Assembly: GCF_011602365.1 (NCBI RefSeq)
Contig: NZ_JAAONZ010000018.1
Coordinates: 62,001 to 126,000 of the forward strand
Origin: Pseudomaricurvus hydrocarbonicus
GTDB taxonomy: Bacteria; Pseudomonadota; Gammaproteobacteria; Pseudomonadales; Cellvibrionaceae
DNA length: 64,000 nt
Direction of reading: 5' to 3'
A program made the translations under genes and the position numbers. This document shows, piece after piece, positions 1 through 7,610 of this stretch (position 1 is the first letter of the stretch; every line of letters starts with the position of its first letter). Under the pieces are notes generated by a model. The model was given only the letters and a program-made list of their open reading frames with translations, ran no database searches and was not told the origin of the DNA.

Positions 1-5
1 GGTTT

Positions 6-24
6 ATTTTGAACGATTGGTTTT
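6..24 (+). repeat. 19-bp direct repeat, copy 1
   Basis: The sequence ATTTTGAACGATTGGTTTT recurs with one mismatch at 714-732, so the two copies flank the cupin gene in the same orientation. The second copy lies just downstream of an SOS box, where it would overlap the promoter or start of transcription. This copy may therefore mark a duplicated promoter whose upstream part is outside the window. Confidence 0.6.
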
Positions 25-96
25 AAGGGCGAGTAGCGAGTAGCCACCCCAGGGTGCCCTCTCTTGCTGCGCAATTCACCTTGGAGTAGCGAGTAT

Positions 97-585
97 ATGA
101 CCAAGACCGAGGCGTTGATTCAACAACTGCAGCTTGAAGCCCACGTGGAGGGCGGCTTTTTTCGCCGCACCTATGAGTCCGGCGAGCGGCCGTTACTGGA
201 CACCGCCTACGGGCCGCGCTTGCGCCTGACATCGATTCTCTACCTGCTCACCCGCACTGCGCCTATCGGTCGCTGGCACCTCAACCGCTCCGACATCCTG
301 CACTTTTACCATTTGGGCGAGCCCATCCGTTATTACCTGATTGATGACTGTGGCCAGCTCAGCACTCACACCCTGGGGCCTGACCCGTCACAGGGGCATC
401 AGCTGCAACTGGTCGTCCCCGGCGGGGTCTGGAAGGCGTCGCACCTGCCGCACGGTGATTACGGCCTGATCAGCGAAGCCGTTTGCCCGGGGTTTGAATT
501 TGACGACATGAGCCTCGGAGCGCGCGCGCAATTACTGCACCGGTTTCCTCAGCACGCCGCCCTGATTGAGCAGTTCACGCCCTAA
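97..585 (+). CDS. Cupin-fold protein of the DUF985 family
   Basis: The 162-residue protein matches the small DUF985/cupin_5 family. It has the family's start region (EGGFFRRTYES), the core GRWHLNRSDILHFYHLGEP with metal-ligand-type His residues, and the late GGVWKAS and PGFEFDDM motifs. Cupins of this group are cytoplasmic single-barrel proteins and no reaction is firmly assigned. I chose the ATG at 97 because the earlier TTG at 64 only adds residues encoded by a GAGTAGC-type repeat and lacks a clear ribosome binding site. It has no operon partner on its left in the window, and the next gene has its own SOS promoter. The family call is firm; the function is unknown. Confidence 0.85.
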   Translation: MTKTEALIQQLQLEAHVEGGFFRRTYESGERPLLDTAYGPRLRLTSILYLLTRTAPIGRWHLNRSDILHFYHLGEPIRYYLIDDCGQLSTHTLGPDPSQGHQLQLVVPGGVWKASHLPHGDYGLISEAVCPGFEFDDMSLGARAQLLHRFPQHAALIEQFTP

Positions 586-688
586 TCTCTGCTCATGCCA
601 TAGCCCCCGCTGCTGCCCTAAGCTCTGTTCACTCACGTCTGATTACCTCTGCATTTAAGCGCTTGGCAAAACTTCCCCTGTCGCTATA

Positions 689-708
689 TACTGTTTTTTT
701 ATACAGTA
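689..708 (+). promoter_or_regulatory. LexA (SOS) box upstream of the umuD-like gene
   Basis: The 20 bases begin TACTG and end CAGTA with a 10-base AT-rich centre. They contain CTGT-N8-ACAG at 691-706, the gammaproteobacterial LexA consensus. The box lies 65 bp before the ATG at 774, a normal distance for a LexA-repressed promoter. The arms match perfectly, so I expect tight DNA-damage control of the downstream gene or genes. Confidence 0.9.
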
Positions 709-713
709 ACCGT

Positions 714-732
714 ATTTTGAACGATCGGTTTT
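714..732 (+). repeat. 19-bp direct repeat, copy 2
   Basis: ATTTTGAACGATCGGTTTT, 18 of 19 identical to 6-24. It starts 5 bp after the SOS box, where a -10 element and transcription start would be expected. Confidence 0.6.
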
Positions 733-773
733 CACTGCCGTTTAAACCCGTCACTACTTCAGAGGCTTGCGCC

Positions 774-1193
774 ATGAACATTGCTGAACTTGCCCCCGCG
801 GTCATTCATTCACAAATCACCCTGCCCCTGTATTTGCACAGCAGCAGTGCCGGTTTTGAAAGCCCGGTTGAAGATGACGATCCCGGCATTGACCTCAATC
901 AACACCTGATTCGCCGTCCGGCCAGTACGTTTTATGCCCGGGCCCGGGGTGAGTCGATGCGCGATAAAGGCATTTTCGACGGAGACCTGTTGATTGTGGA
1001 CCGCAGCCTGCACCCCGCCCACGGCGACCTGGTGGTCGCGGCCCTGGATGGTGAGCTGCTGTGCCGGGTACTGGATCTGCGCAACAGCCAGTTGCTGTCC
1101 GCGGACGAAGAATCACCGGCGCTGTCGCTCTCCGACAGTGCCGACCTGCGCATCGAAGGGGTGGTCGTGAGTGCGATTAAGGAGTTTCGGTAA
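774..1193 (+). CDS. UmuD-like S24 peptidase-fold protein with Arg at the catalytic Lys position
   Basis: The 139-residue protein aligns along its whole length with UmuD, the self-cleaving subunit of DNA polymerase V. It has an Ala-Gly cleavage site at 26-27 (SSSAGFESP), IDLNQ at 39-43, catalytic Ser61 in GESM, and FDGDLLIVD at 69-76. Where E. coli UmuD has Lys97 (GEFTVKKL), this protein reads GELLCRVL, with Arg98 (codon cgg). Its only lysines are Lys65 and Lys136, so no catalytic Lys is available nearby. It may not self-cleave, or may do so poorly. It sits behind a near-perfect SOS box but no umuC follows; a NYN-LOTUS gene starts 70 bp downstream. I chose ATG 774 because it gives UmuD length. 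The residue swap is read directly; loss of activity is inferred. Confidence 0.85.
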   Translation: MNIAELAPAVIHSQITLPLYLHSSSAGFESPVEDDDPGIDLNQHLIRRPASTFYARARGESMRDKGIFDGDLLIVDRSLHPAHGDLVVAALDGELLCRVLDLRNSQLLSADEESPALSLSDSADLRIEGVVVSAIKEFR

Positions 1194-1263
1194 GTATGCT
1201 ATGTTATGTTATTGACATGACACACTCAGCTCAACGTGAGCAGGCTACCGCAGGGATTCGGCC

Positions 1264-1971
1264 ATGCAGGAAGACAAACAAAAGATCGCTCTCTTTATCG
1301 ACGCTGACAATGCCCCGGCCAGCAAATTTGAAGACGTGCTCAGTGAGCTGGCCACCTACGGTGTCGTTACCATCCGCAAGGCCTATGGCAACTGGACCTC
1401 GTCCCACCTGAAATCCTGGATGGAGCTGCTGCACGAATACGCCATCCAGCCGATTCAACAATTTGACCTCACCAAAGGCAAGAACGCCTCCGACATTGCC
1501 CTGGTCATCGATGCCATGGACGTGATGTACACCAAAAACATTGATGTCATGTGCTTTGTCTCTTCCGATTGCGATTTTACGCCCATGGTGACCCGGGCTC
1601 TGGCGGAAGGCAAAGTGGTGATTGGGTTTGGCGAGCGCAAAACGCCCTCACCGTTCGTCAACGCCTGCTCCAAGTTTTTGTATCTGGACAAAGAGACCAA
1701 AAGCAGCGGCGACACAGACCTCAAACCGAAGAACATCAAATCCGACACCAAATTGATCAACTTGTTACGGCAGGCCATTGAAGCCACCGAGGACGACGAT
1801 GGCTGGGCCTCGCTGGGGCCGGTGGGTTCCTACATTTCCAACAAAACCTCGTTCGACAGCCGCAACTACGGCTACCGGAATTTAAGCAGCCTGTTCAAAG
1901 CGATTGATTTATTTGACGTCAAAAAAGGCTCGGACAAGTCTTACCTGGTCAAAAACAAACGCCGAAAATAA
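1264..1971 (+). CDS. NYN (PIN-like) domain protein with C-terminal OST-HTH/LOTUS domain
   Basis: The N-terminal half (about residues 6-145) is a NYN/LabA-type PIN-fold domain. It carries the acidic residues expected of a metal-dependent RNase: Asp13 and Asp15 in FIDADN, Asp77 in NASDIAL, and Asp102/Asp104 in SSDCDF. Residues 160-228 form an OST-HTH/LOTUS domain, a small winged-helix module that binds RNA. The 235-residue length and domain order are those of bacterial NYN-LOTUS proteins, whose substrates are mostly unknown. It begins 70 bp after the SOS-controlled umuD-like gene with no terminator visible between them, so co-induction by DNA damage is likely but inferred. Its lysine-rich C-terminus (KNKRRK) fits nucleic acid contact. 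Confidence 0.85.
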   Translation: MQEDKQKIALFIDADNAPASKFEDVLSELATYGVVTIRKAYGNWTSSHLKSWMELLHEYAIQPIQQFDLTKGKNASDIALVIDAMDVMYTKNIDVMCFVSSDCDFTPMVTRALAEGKVVIGFGERKTPSPFVNACSKFLYLDKETKSSGDTDLKPKNIKSDTKLINLLRQAIEATEDDDGWASLGPVGSYISNKTSFDSRNYGYRNLSSLFKAIDLFDVKKGSDKSYLVKNKRRK

Positions 1972-1984
1972 ATAAGGCATTGTC

Positions 1985-2044
1985 GCGCCCAAATCTAAAC
2001 TGCAATGCCCAAACCTAAAGTACAGCGCCCAAACCTAAAGTACA
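1985..2044. repeat. Three tandem copies of a 20-bp repeat
   Basis: Units at 1985-2004, 2005-2024 and 2025-2044 share the core GCCCAAACCTAAAGTACA; the first copy is more diverged. The array fills the gap between the convergent NYN-LOTUS and AraC-type genes. No hairpin or terminator is seen in it. Confidence 0.8.
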
Positions 2045-2065
2045 GCGCCTGAGTGGCAGAGCCGT

Positions 2066-3028
2066 TTATCCACGGGCTCCACGGGTGCTATCTTTGCGGT
2101 GCCTCTGCCCGTAGTCTCTGGGCGAAAGGCCGTATTGCTGATGAAAACGCCGGGTAAAGTGGCTGGGGTTTACATAGCCCACCTCATAACACACCGAGGT
2201 AATGCTTTGACCGCTGGCGATCAGCTCGCGGGCGCGCTCGAGCCGGCGCTGATGAATATATTCCTTTGGCCCGACGTCCATGACCTGGCGGAACTGCTGA
2301 TATAACTTGCTGCGGGACATACAGGCAATCCGGCACAACTGATCAATATCAATGCCTTCGGACAGGTGGGTATCGATGTAATGCACCGCATGCGTCAGCC
2401 CGGTCAGGGTGGGGTCCTGGCGGGCGCAACGTTGCAAAAACTCCCGCCCCTGCTGTCGCAGCATGCGGGTCAGCAACTCCGTCACGCCCAGATCCAGCAC
2501 CAGATCGCGGTCGTCGTCATTGCCCAGGAAGCTGCCCACAATCCGTACCAGCAATTGCTGGGTGGCTTCCGTGTGCAGTAAATGCAGCGCCTGCTGCGCC
2601 TGAGGCCGCCACTCGCCCAACTCCCTGGGACGGGGTCGCTGGTCGTTGAGGCGGTCACAGACTTCCCGCAGCCGACTGCGGCTGATCCCCAACGCCAGGC
2701 AGCTGGTGGGGGCCTCAAAACTTGCCTCCGGAAAGTCGATCTCAATGGTTTCGCCCGGGGCCATGACAAAAGACTCATGCGGCAGAAACGGCGCGTTAAA
2801 GTGATTGCGGCCATGCAGCACTTTCTTGCCGCTGATCATGCCGCAATACAGCAGCTCCTCGGCATCCAGCCGCACCCGCTCAGCCACCGCAAAGGTGTCA
2901 TAAATGGACAATTCCGCACTGTGGCTTTCGTACACGGTGCGGTTCTCCACCAATTGCCGGGGACCGGAGGCACTGGCGTGGCGGCGGCGATTAAACGCGG
3001 CCTGGTGATGCAATCCTTCAGACACCAT
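2066..3028 (-). CDS. AraC-family transcriptional regulator
   Basis: This 320-residue protein has an N-terminal ligand-sensing half of the AraC_N type, with segments such as SAELSIYDTFAVAER and HGRNHFNAPFLPHESFVMAPGE. Two helix-turn-helix motifs follow at the C-terminus (LCRIACMSRSKLYQQFRQ and SVCYEVGYVNPSHFTRRF). It is a cytoplasmic DNA-binding activator by family. It is divergent from the aldehyde dehydrogenase gene at 3361 and probably controls it in response to an aldehyde or alcohol. I chose ATG 3028 over the GTG at 3034 because GGAG lies 5 bp upstream of it. Paired repeats at 3061-3094 are candidate binding sites. Confidence 0.88.
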   Translation of the reverse strand: MVSEGLHHQAAFNRRRHASASGPRQLVENRTVYESHSAELSIYDTFAVAERVRLDAEELLYCGMISGKKVLHGRNHFNAPFLPHESFVMAPGETIEIDFPEASFEAPTSCLALGISRSRLREVCDRLNDQRPRPRELGEWRPQAQQALHLLHTEATQQLLVRIVGSFLGNDDDRDLVLDLGVTELLTRMLRQQGREFLQRCARQDPTLTGLTHAVHYIDTHLSEGIDIDQLCRIACMSRSKLYQQFRQVMDVGPKEYIHQRRLERARELIASGQSITSVCYEVGYVNPSHFTRRFHQQYGLSPRDYGQRHRKDSTRGARG

Positions 3029-3060
3029 AAGCACTCCGTAACCTCTTGTTTTAATTATAT

Positions 3061-3094
3061 TTCGACGGTTTTCATTATTTTTCGGCCGTTTTCA
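3061..3094. promoter_or_regulatory. Paired direct repeats, candidate AraC-type regulator site
   Basis: TTCGACGGTTTTCA (3061-3074) is repeated as TTCGGCCGTTTTCA (3081-3094), two mismatches and exactly 20 bp apart. Direct half-sites about two helical turns apart are typical of AraC-family binding. The pair lies in the 332-bp divergent gap (3029-3360) between the AraC gene and the aldehyde dehydrogenase gene. Apart from a weak LexA-like sequence near 3250, I see nothing else in that gap. Confidence 0.5.
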
Positions 3095-3360
3095 CTTTCC
3101 AGATTACCGAACCTCAGGCTCTCAGTGCAGGCGGGTTGACGTCCCTCGAGGCGCCTCGCCCTCACGGGCTAATCTTACCGACTAAACTTAACTACGCAAC
3201 GGACAAACAGCACAGTGTTGCGGACGCTCGAGCAAGGGCCCCACCCCAATACTGTATATGCTGACACTGAATCACCTCGTCACGACTGACGAACCGGTTG
3301 TAAACGCTGTATTCAGAACATCGCTTTGGCCCAGAGTAAACCAATAATAGGAGACGCCAA

Positions 3361-4881
3361 ATGATCTACGCAAACCCCGGACAGGCAGGCTCAGTCCTCA
3401 CCTTTAAACAACAGTATCAAAACTACATCGGCGGCGACTGGGTCGCCCCGGCCAATGGCCGCTACCTGGACAACATCAGCCCGATTAATGGCAGTGTTTT
3501 CTGCCAGGTGCCCCGCTCCGACAGTGCCGATATCGAGCTGGCGCTGGATGCGGCTCATGCCGCCAAAGACGCCTGGGGGAAAACCCCGGTCGCCGAGCGC
3601 TCCAATGTATTACTGCGCATCGCCGATCGCATCGAACAAAACCTGGAAATGCTGGCCGTCGCCGAAACCTGGGACAACGGCAAGGCGGTGCGTGAAACCC
3701 TGGCGGCCGACATTCCGCTGGCGGTAGACCACTTCCGTTACTTTGCCGGCTGTCTGCGGGCGCAGGAAGGCACCATGGCCGAAATTGATGAAACCACCGT
3801 GGCCTATCACATTCACGAACCGCTGGGCGTGGTCGGGCAGATCATTCCCTGGAACTTCCCCATTCTGATGGCCGCCTGGAAACTGGGGCCGGCTTTGGCC
3901 GCCGGTAACTGCGTCATCCTCAAACCCGCCGAACAGACACCCGCCTCCATTTTGGTGCTGATGGAACTGATCCACGACCTGCTGCCGCCGGGTGTCATCA
4001 ATATTGTCAACGGCCTCGGCGAAGAAGCCGGCCAGGCGCTGGCCAGCAGCAAACGGATTGCCAAAATTGCCTTTACCGGTTCCACCCCGGTGGGCCAGCA
4101 CATCCTCAAGTGTGCCGCGGATTCGCTGATCCCCAGCACCGTCGAACTGGGCGGCAAGTCCCCGAACATCTATTTCTCCGATGTGATGCAGCACGAGGAC
4201 GATTATCTGAGTAAATGCGTGGAAGGCATGACGCTGGCGTTTTTCAACCAGGGTGAAGTCTGTACCTGTCCCTCCCGCGCTCTGGTGCAGGAAGACATCT
4301 TCGACGACCTGATGGCGATGGTACTTGAGCGCTCGCAAGCCATTGTGCGCGGCAATCCGCTCGATACCGACACTCAGGTGGGCGCCCAGGCGTCGGCCGA
4401 ACAATTTGAGCGCATTATGGATTACATCGCCATCGGTAAACAGGAAGGCGCGAAGGTGCTGCTCGGCGGCGAAGCGGAACATCTCGCAAATGACCTGGCC
4501 AATGGCTATTACGTCCAGCCCACGGTGTTGCAAGGCACCAACGACATGCGGGTGTTTCAGGAGGAGATTTTTGGCCCGGTCATCGGTGTGACCACCTTCA
4601 AAGACGAAGCCCAAGCCCTGGCCATTGCCAACGATACCGAATTTGGTCTCGGCGCCGGCTTGTGGACCCGCGACATGAACCGCGCCTACCGCATGGGCCG
4701 CAGCATTCAGGCGGGCCGGGTGTGGACCAACTGCTATCACGCCTACCCCGCCCACGCGGCCTTCGGCGGCTACAAGAAATCCGGAATCGGCCGCGAAACG
4801 CACCATAAGGCGCTGGAGCACTATCAACAGACCAAGAATTTACTGGTCAGTTACAGCACCAGTCCTCTGGGGTTCTTTTAA
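3361..4881 (+). CDS. NAD(P)-dependent aldehyde dehydrogenase, AldB/ExaC type
   Basis: The 506-residue protein oxidises aldehydes to acids in the cytoplasm. It resembles E. coli AldB and Pseudomonas ExaC from end to end: [15 protein letters not shown] at the start, IIPWNFP and TGSTPVG for cofactor binding, general base Glu262 in VELGGKSPN, catalytic Cys301 in [12 protein letters not shown], and [12 protein letters not shown] near the end. The start has a good ribosome binding site (TAGGAG) 6-9 bp upstream. The divergent AraC gene suggests substrate induction. ExaC-type enzymes serve ethanol or acetaldehyde oxidation, but no alcohol dehydrogenase lies next to it, so the physiological aldehyde is open. 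Confidence 0.93.
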   Translation: MIYANPGQAGSVLTFKQQYQNYIGGDWVAPANGRYLDNISPINGSVFCQVPRSDSADIELALDAAHAAKDAWGKTPVAERSNVLLRIADRIEQNLEMLAVAETWDNGKAVRETLAADIPLAVDHFRYFAGCLRAQEGTMAEIDETTVAYHIHEPLGVVGQIIPWNFPILMAAWKLGPALAAGNCVILKPAEQTPASILVLMELIHDLLPPGVINIVNGLGEEAGQALASSKRIAKIAFTGSTPVGQHILKCAADSLIPSTVELGGKSPNIYFSDVMQHEDDYLSKCVEGMTLAFFNQGEVCTCPSRALVQEDIFDDLMAMVLERSQAIVRGNPLDTDTQVGAQASAEQFERIMDYIAIGKQEGAKVLLGGEAEHLANDLANGYYVQPTVLQGTNDMRVFQEEIFGPVIGVTTFKDEAQALAIANDTEFGLGAGLWTRDMNRAYRMGRSIQAGRVWTNCYHAYPAHAAFGGYKKSGIGRETHHKALEHYQQTKNLLVSYSTSPLGFF

Positions 4882-4928
4882 AACCGCAACACAGCAGCTC
4901 GCCACAGCGCGAGCCCTTGCCAACACAC

Positions 4929-4975
4929 GGCCATTGGGCGGGGCAGTTCGAAGCGATCTGCCCCGCCCAATGGCC
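4929..4975 (+). terminator. Long perfect hairpin after the aldehyde dehydrogenase gene
   Basis: An 18-bp perfect stem (left arm GGCCATTGGGCGGGGCAG, 4929-4946; right arm 4958-4975) encloses an 11-base loop. It starts 47 bp after the stop codon and probably ends the transcript or protects its 3' end. Only a weak T-rich tail (TTCTGCCTT) follows, so it is not a textbook intrinsic terminator. Confidence 0.65.
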
Positions 4976-5017
4976 TTCTGCCTTCAAACCCGTCTCCGCC
5001 AATGGCACACAAATCAT

Positions 5018-5059
5018 TGACAAATATCAATCTATATCAAAATATTTTGATATAGATTG
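5018..5059 (+). promoter_or_regulatory. SAM-cycle operon promoter with 32-bp palindromic operator
   Basis: A consensus -35 hexamer, TTGACA (5018-5023), is followed 17 bp later by AATATT (5041-5046) as a possible -10. Over the spacer and -10 lies a perfect 32-bp palindrome, 5028-5059, whose half-site is CAATCTATATCAAAAT. A regulator bound there would block RNA polymerase. The adjacent ArsR-type gene is the obvious candidate to bind it. The palindrome is seen directly; the binding protein is inferred. Confidence 0.8.
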
Positions 5060-5082
5060 GATCCCCTGCTAGACTGCTGCGC

Positions 5083-6093
5083 ATGTCTCAGCTGTTATCC
5101 ACGGTACACGATGCCGAAGCCCCCATCACCAGCGATCTGGCCGCCACTTTCAAGGCCGCCGGCGATCCGTTGCGACTGGAGATATTGCGTTTATTGGCAC
5201 GAGATTCTTTTGGAGTCATGGAGCTGAGCCGCATTTTTGGCATCAAGCAATCTGGCATGAGCCACCACCTGAAGGTGCTGGCCAATGCGGGTCTGGTAGC
5301 CACGCGCCGCGAGGGCAACTCCATTTTCTACCGGCGCGCCCTACCCGGCGCAGAATCGCCCTACCGCCAGTTGCTGGCCAGCCTGTTTCAGACCCTGGAC
5401 CAGACCCCGCTGGCGACGGAATATCACCACCAACTGCGGGACATCCAGCGCGAGCGGGCCGCTGCGTCGCAGGCATTTTTCAGTGACAACGCCAGCAAAT
5501 TTCGGGCTCAACAAGACCTGATAGCGGCCCACCCGGTCTACGCCGAAGCCGTCACCGAGATGCTCAGCAACACCCACTTATCCCGCCATCAGGTCGCCCT
5601 GGAAGTGGGCCCGGGGGAAGGCGAATTTCTGTCGGTACTGGCGCCGCGCTTCGAACAGGTCATTGCGCTGGACAATTCGGCGTCCATGCTCGAGAAAGCC
5701 CGCGCTTTCGCCGACCAGCAACAGCTGAGCAATGTGACGTTTATCCACGGCGATACGGAAGCGGCCGTGCAGCAACGGCTAAAGGCGGATTGTGTGGTCA
5801 TCAATATGGTACTGCACCACGTACCCTCGCCGGCGCACCTGTTTGACGACATCAGTCAGCTGCTCAATGAAAACGGCTGCCTGTTGGTCGCCGACCTGTG
5901 CCATCACGATCAGCAGTGGGCGCGTGAAGCCTGTGGGGATGTCTGGCTGGGATTTGAGCCAGACGATTTTTCCAGCTGGGCCCATCACGCCGGCCTGACG
6001 GAAGGACAAAGCCAATACATCGCCTTGCGCAATGGATTTCAAATTCAAGTACGACAATTTTTCAGACCGCAGGCGCGGTCACTTAATAAGTAG
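5083..6093 (+). CDS. sahR: ArsR-family regulator fused to a SAM-dependent methyltransferase domain (SahR type)
   Basis: Residues about 18-88 form an ArsR winged helix ([19 protein letters not shown], then [19 protein letters not shown]). Residues about 165-300 form a Rossmann methyltransferase fold with motif [10 protein letters not shown] at 174-182 and acidic Asp197. Regulators of this architecture next to metK, ahcY and metF are known in Proteobacteria as SahR, which senses S-adenosylhomocysteine and represses the SAM cycle. The methyltransferase fold plausibly serves as the ligand sensor. The start is 24 bp after a 32-bp palindrome, and metK follows after 14 bp. No metal-binding Cys pair of the classic ArsR kind is seen. 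The domain call is strong; the symbol rests on context. Confidence 0.85.
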   Translation: MSQLLSTVHDAEAPITSDLAATFKAAGDPLRLEILRLLARDSFGVMELSRIFGIKQSGMSHHLKVLANAGLVATRREGNSIFYRRALPGAESPYRQLLASLFQTLDQTPLATEYHHQLRDIQRERAAASQAFFSDNASKFRAQQDLIAAHPVYAEAVTEMLSNTHLSRHQVALEVGPGEGEFLSVLAPRFEQVIALDNSASMLEKARAFADQQQLSNVTFIHGDTEAAVQQRLKADCVVINMVLHHVPSPAHLFDDISQLLNENGCLLVADLCHHDQQWAREACGDVWLGFEPDDFSSWAHHAGLTEGQSQYIALRNGFQIQVRQFFRPQARSLNK

Positions 6094-6107
6094 GAGCACG
6101 ACAACTT

Positions 6108-7319
6108 ATGTCTGAGTATTCCGTTTTTACCTCCGAATCCGTTTCGGAAGGTCACCCCGATAAAATGGCGGATCAGATTTCTGATGCCGTTCTGGATGCC
6201 ATCATTGCCCGCGACAAGTACGCTCGTGTCGCGGTCGAAACCCTGGTAAAAACCGGTATGGCCATTGTCGCCGGCGAGTTAACCACCTCCTGCTATGTGG
6301 ATCTGGAAGACATCATCCGCGATGTCATCACCGGCATTGGCTACAACAGCTCGGAGGTCGGTTACGACGGCGCTACCTGTGCCGTGCTGAACGCCATCGG
6401 CAAACAGTCGGTGGACATCAACCAGGGCGTCGACCGCGCACGCCCGGAAGATCAGGGCGCCGGTGACCAGGGACTGATGTTTGGCTACGCCACCAACGAA
6501 ACCGAATCCTTGATGCCAGCGCCTGTGTTTTACGCTCACCGTCTGGTGGAGCGGCAGGCGGAACTGCGTAAAGACGGTATCTTGCCGTGGTTGCGCCCGG
6601 ACGCGAAAAGCCAGGTCACCATGCGCTACGAAGATGGCAAGCCCGTGGCGATCGATGCCGTGGTTCTGTCCACGCAGCACAACCCCGACGTGTCCCAGGA
6701 AGACATCCGCATCGCGGTGCTGGAAAACATCATCAAGCATGTTCTGCCGGCCGAGTTACTGCACGAAGAAACCCAATACCACATCAACCCCACCGGCAAG
6801 TTTGTCATCGGTGGTCCGGTGGGTGATGCGGGCCTGACCGGTCGCAAAATCATCGTCGACACCTACGGCGGCATGGCCCGTCACGGTGGCGGCGCTTTCT
6901 CCGGCAAGGATCCCTCCAAGGTTGACCGCTCGGCCGCCTACGCCGGTCGCTATGTGGCGAAAAACGTGGTGGCCGCCGGTTTGGCCGATCGCTGTGAAGT
7001 GCAGGTGTCCTACGCCATTGGCGTGGCCGAGCCCACGTCGATCTCCATCAACACCTTTGGAACCGGTAAAGTCAGTGACGCAAAGTTGATCGAAGCCATC
7101 CGCAACACCTTCGACCTGCGCCCCTACGCCATTACCACCATGCTCGACCTGCTGCACCCGATGTACCAGCTGACGGCCGCCTATGGCCACTTCGGTCGCG
7201 AGCCGTTTGAGCACACCTACACCTGGACCGAGAACGGCGAGCAGAAATCTGAAACCTTCACCGCCTTTACCTGGGAAAAAACCGACAAAATAGAAGCCCT
7301 GCAGGCCGCGCTGGCTTAG
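6108..7319 (+). CDS. metK: S-adenosylmethionine synthetase
   Basis: This 403-residue cytoplasmic enzyme makes S-adenosylmethionine from methionine and ATP. Family signatures are intact: [17 protein letters not shown] near the N-terminus, [16 protein letters not shown] in the ATP site, and [19 protein letters not shown] in the phosphate-binding region. Length is close to the E. coli enzyme. It follows the sahR-like gene by 14 bp with AGGAG upstream, so it is in the same transcript and presumably under the same palindromic operator. It supplies the methyl donor whose spent form is processed by ahcY and metF downstream. Confidence 0.98.
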   Translation: MSEYSVFTSESVSEGHPDKMADQISDAVLDAIIARDKYARVAVETLVKTGMAIVAGELTTSCYVDLEDIIRDVITGIGYNSSEVGYDGATCAVLNAIGKQSVDINQGVDRARPEDQGAGDQGLMFGYATNETESLMPAPVFYAHRLVERQAELRKDGILPWLRPDAKSQVTMRYEDGKPVAIDAVVLSTQHNPDVSQEDIRIAVLENIIKHVLPAELLHEETQYHINPTGKFVIGGPVGDAGLTGRKIIVDTYGGMARHGGGAFSGKDPSKVDRSAAYAGRYVAKNVVAAGLADRCEVQVSYAIGVAEPTSISINTFGTGKVSDAKLIEAIRNTFDLRPYAITTMLDLLHPMYQLTAAYGHFGREPFEHTYTWTENGEQKSETFTAFTWEKTDKIEALQAALA

Positions 7320-7468
7320 TGCGCTGCTTTTTAGCCCACGGGCGTCACGTCCAGTGAACACCGGGGATTGCTAAGCACACACAGTGACGCGGTGCCGGGC
7401 ACAGCGCTTTTTGGCCACGCCACGTGACTGACTGCATGAATTTTGAAGTACACCGTTTGACTTGCTCC

Positions 7469-7554
7469 GTTGCAACGACATGGTTTCAACGACATGTTTG
7501 CAACGACGCAATTTGAACGACACAGCTACTGACTAACACAGTACTGACTAACAC
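7469..7554 (+). repeat. 14-bp tandem repeats in the leader of ahcY
   Basis: Four tandem 14-bp units run 7469-7524; unit 2 is GTTTCAACGACATG. Two copies of TACTGACTAACAC follow at 7527-7539 and 7542-7554 (period 15). They occupy the 291-bp metK-ahcY gap, about 60-140 bp before the ahcY start. The core TTTCAAC-ACATG reappears near 28028. I see no recognisable SAH or SAM riboswitch in this gap. Confidence 0.75.
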
Positions 7555-7610
7555 TGTCAGCCGGTCTCGTACATCACAACAGTAACGGACCGGCACCAAG
7601 AGGATTGAAT

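Noticed and set aside
6-732. Insertion sequence or prophage attachment sites flanking the cupin gene
   Set aside because: No transposase, integrase or terminal inverted repeats are present; only a 19-bp direct repeat.
663-773. Upstream start for the UmuD-like protein
   Set aside because: The extra residues would be encoded by the SOS box and promoter itself, and ATG 774 gives normal UmuD length.
3251-3270. LexA-like sequence TACTGTATATGCTGACACTG upstream of the aldehyde dehydrogenase gene
   Set aside because: The right arm lacks the ACAG core (ACAC instead), and SOS control of this gene has no support; likely chance.
3610-4827. 405-codon open frame antisense to the aldehyde dehydrogenase gene
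   Set aside because: A shadow of GC-rich codon use on the other strand; no domain seen and the sense gene is unambiguous. The same holds for long antisense frames at 35456-36700, 40723-41760 and 44274-45584.
7320-7610. Possible SAH riboswitch before ahcY because of GCGCTGC at 7321
   Set aside because: The conserved GAGG-A partner segments and pairing of the SAH riboswitch are absent; the region is dominated by simple repeats.
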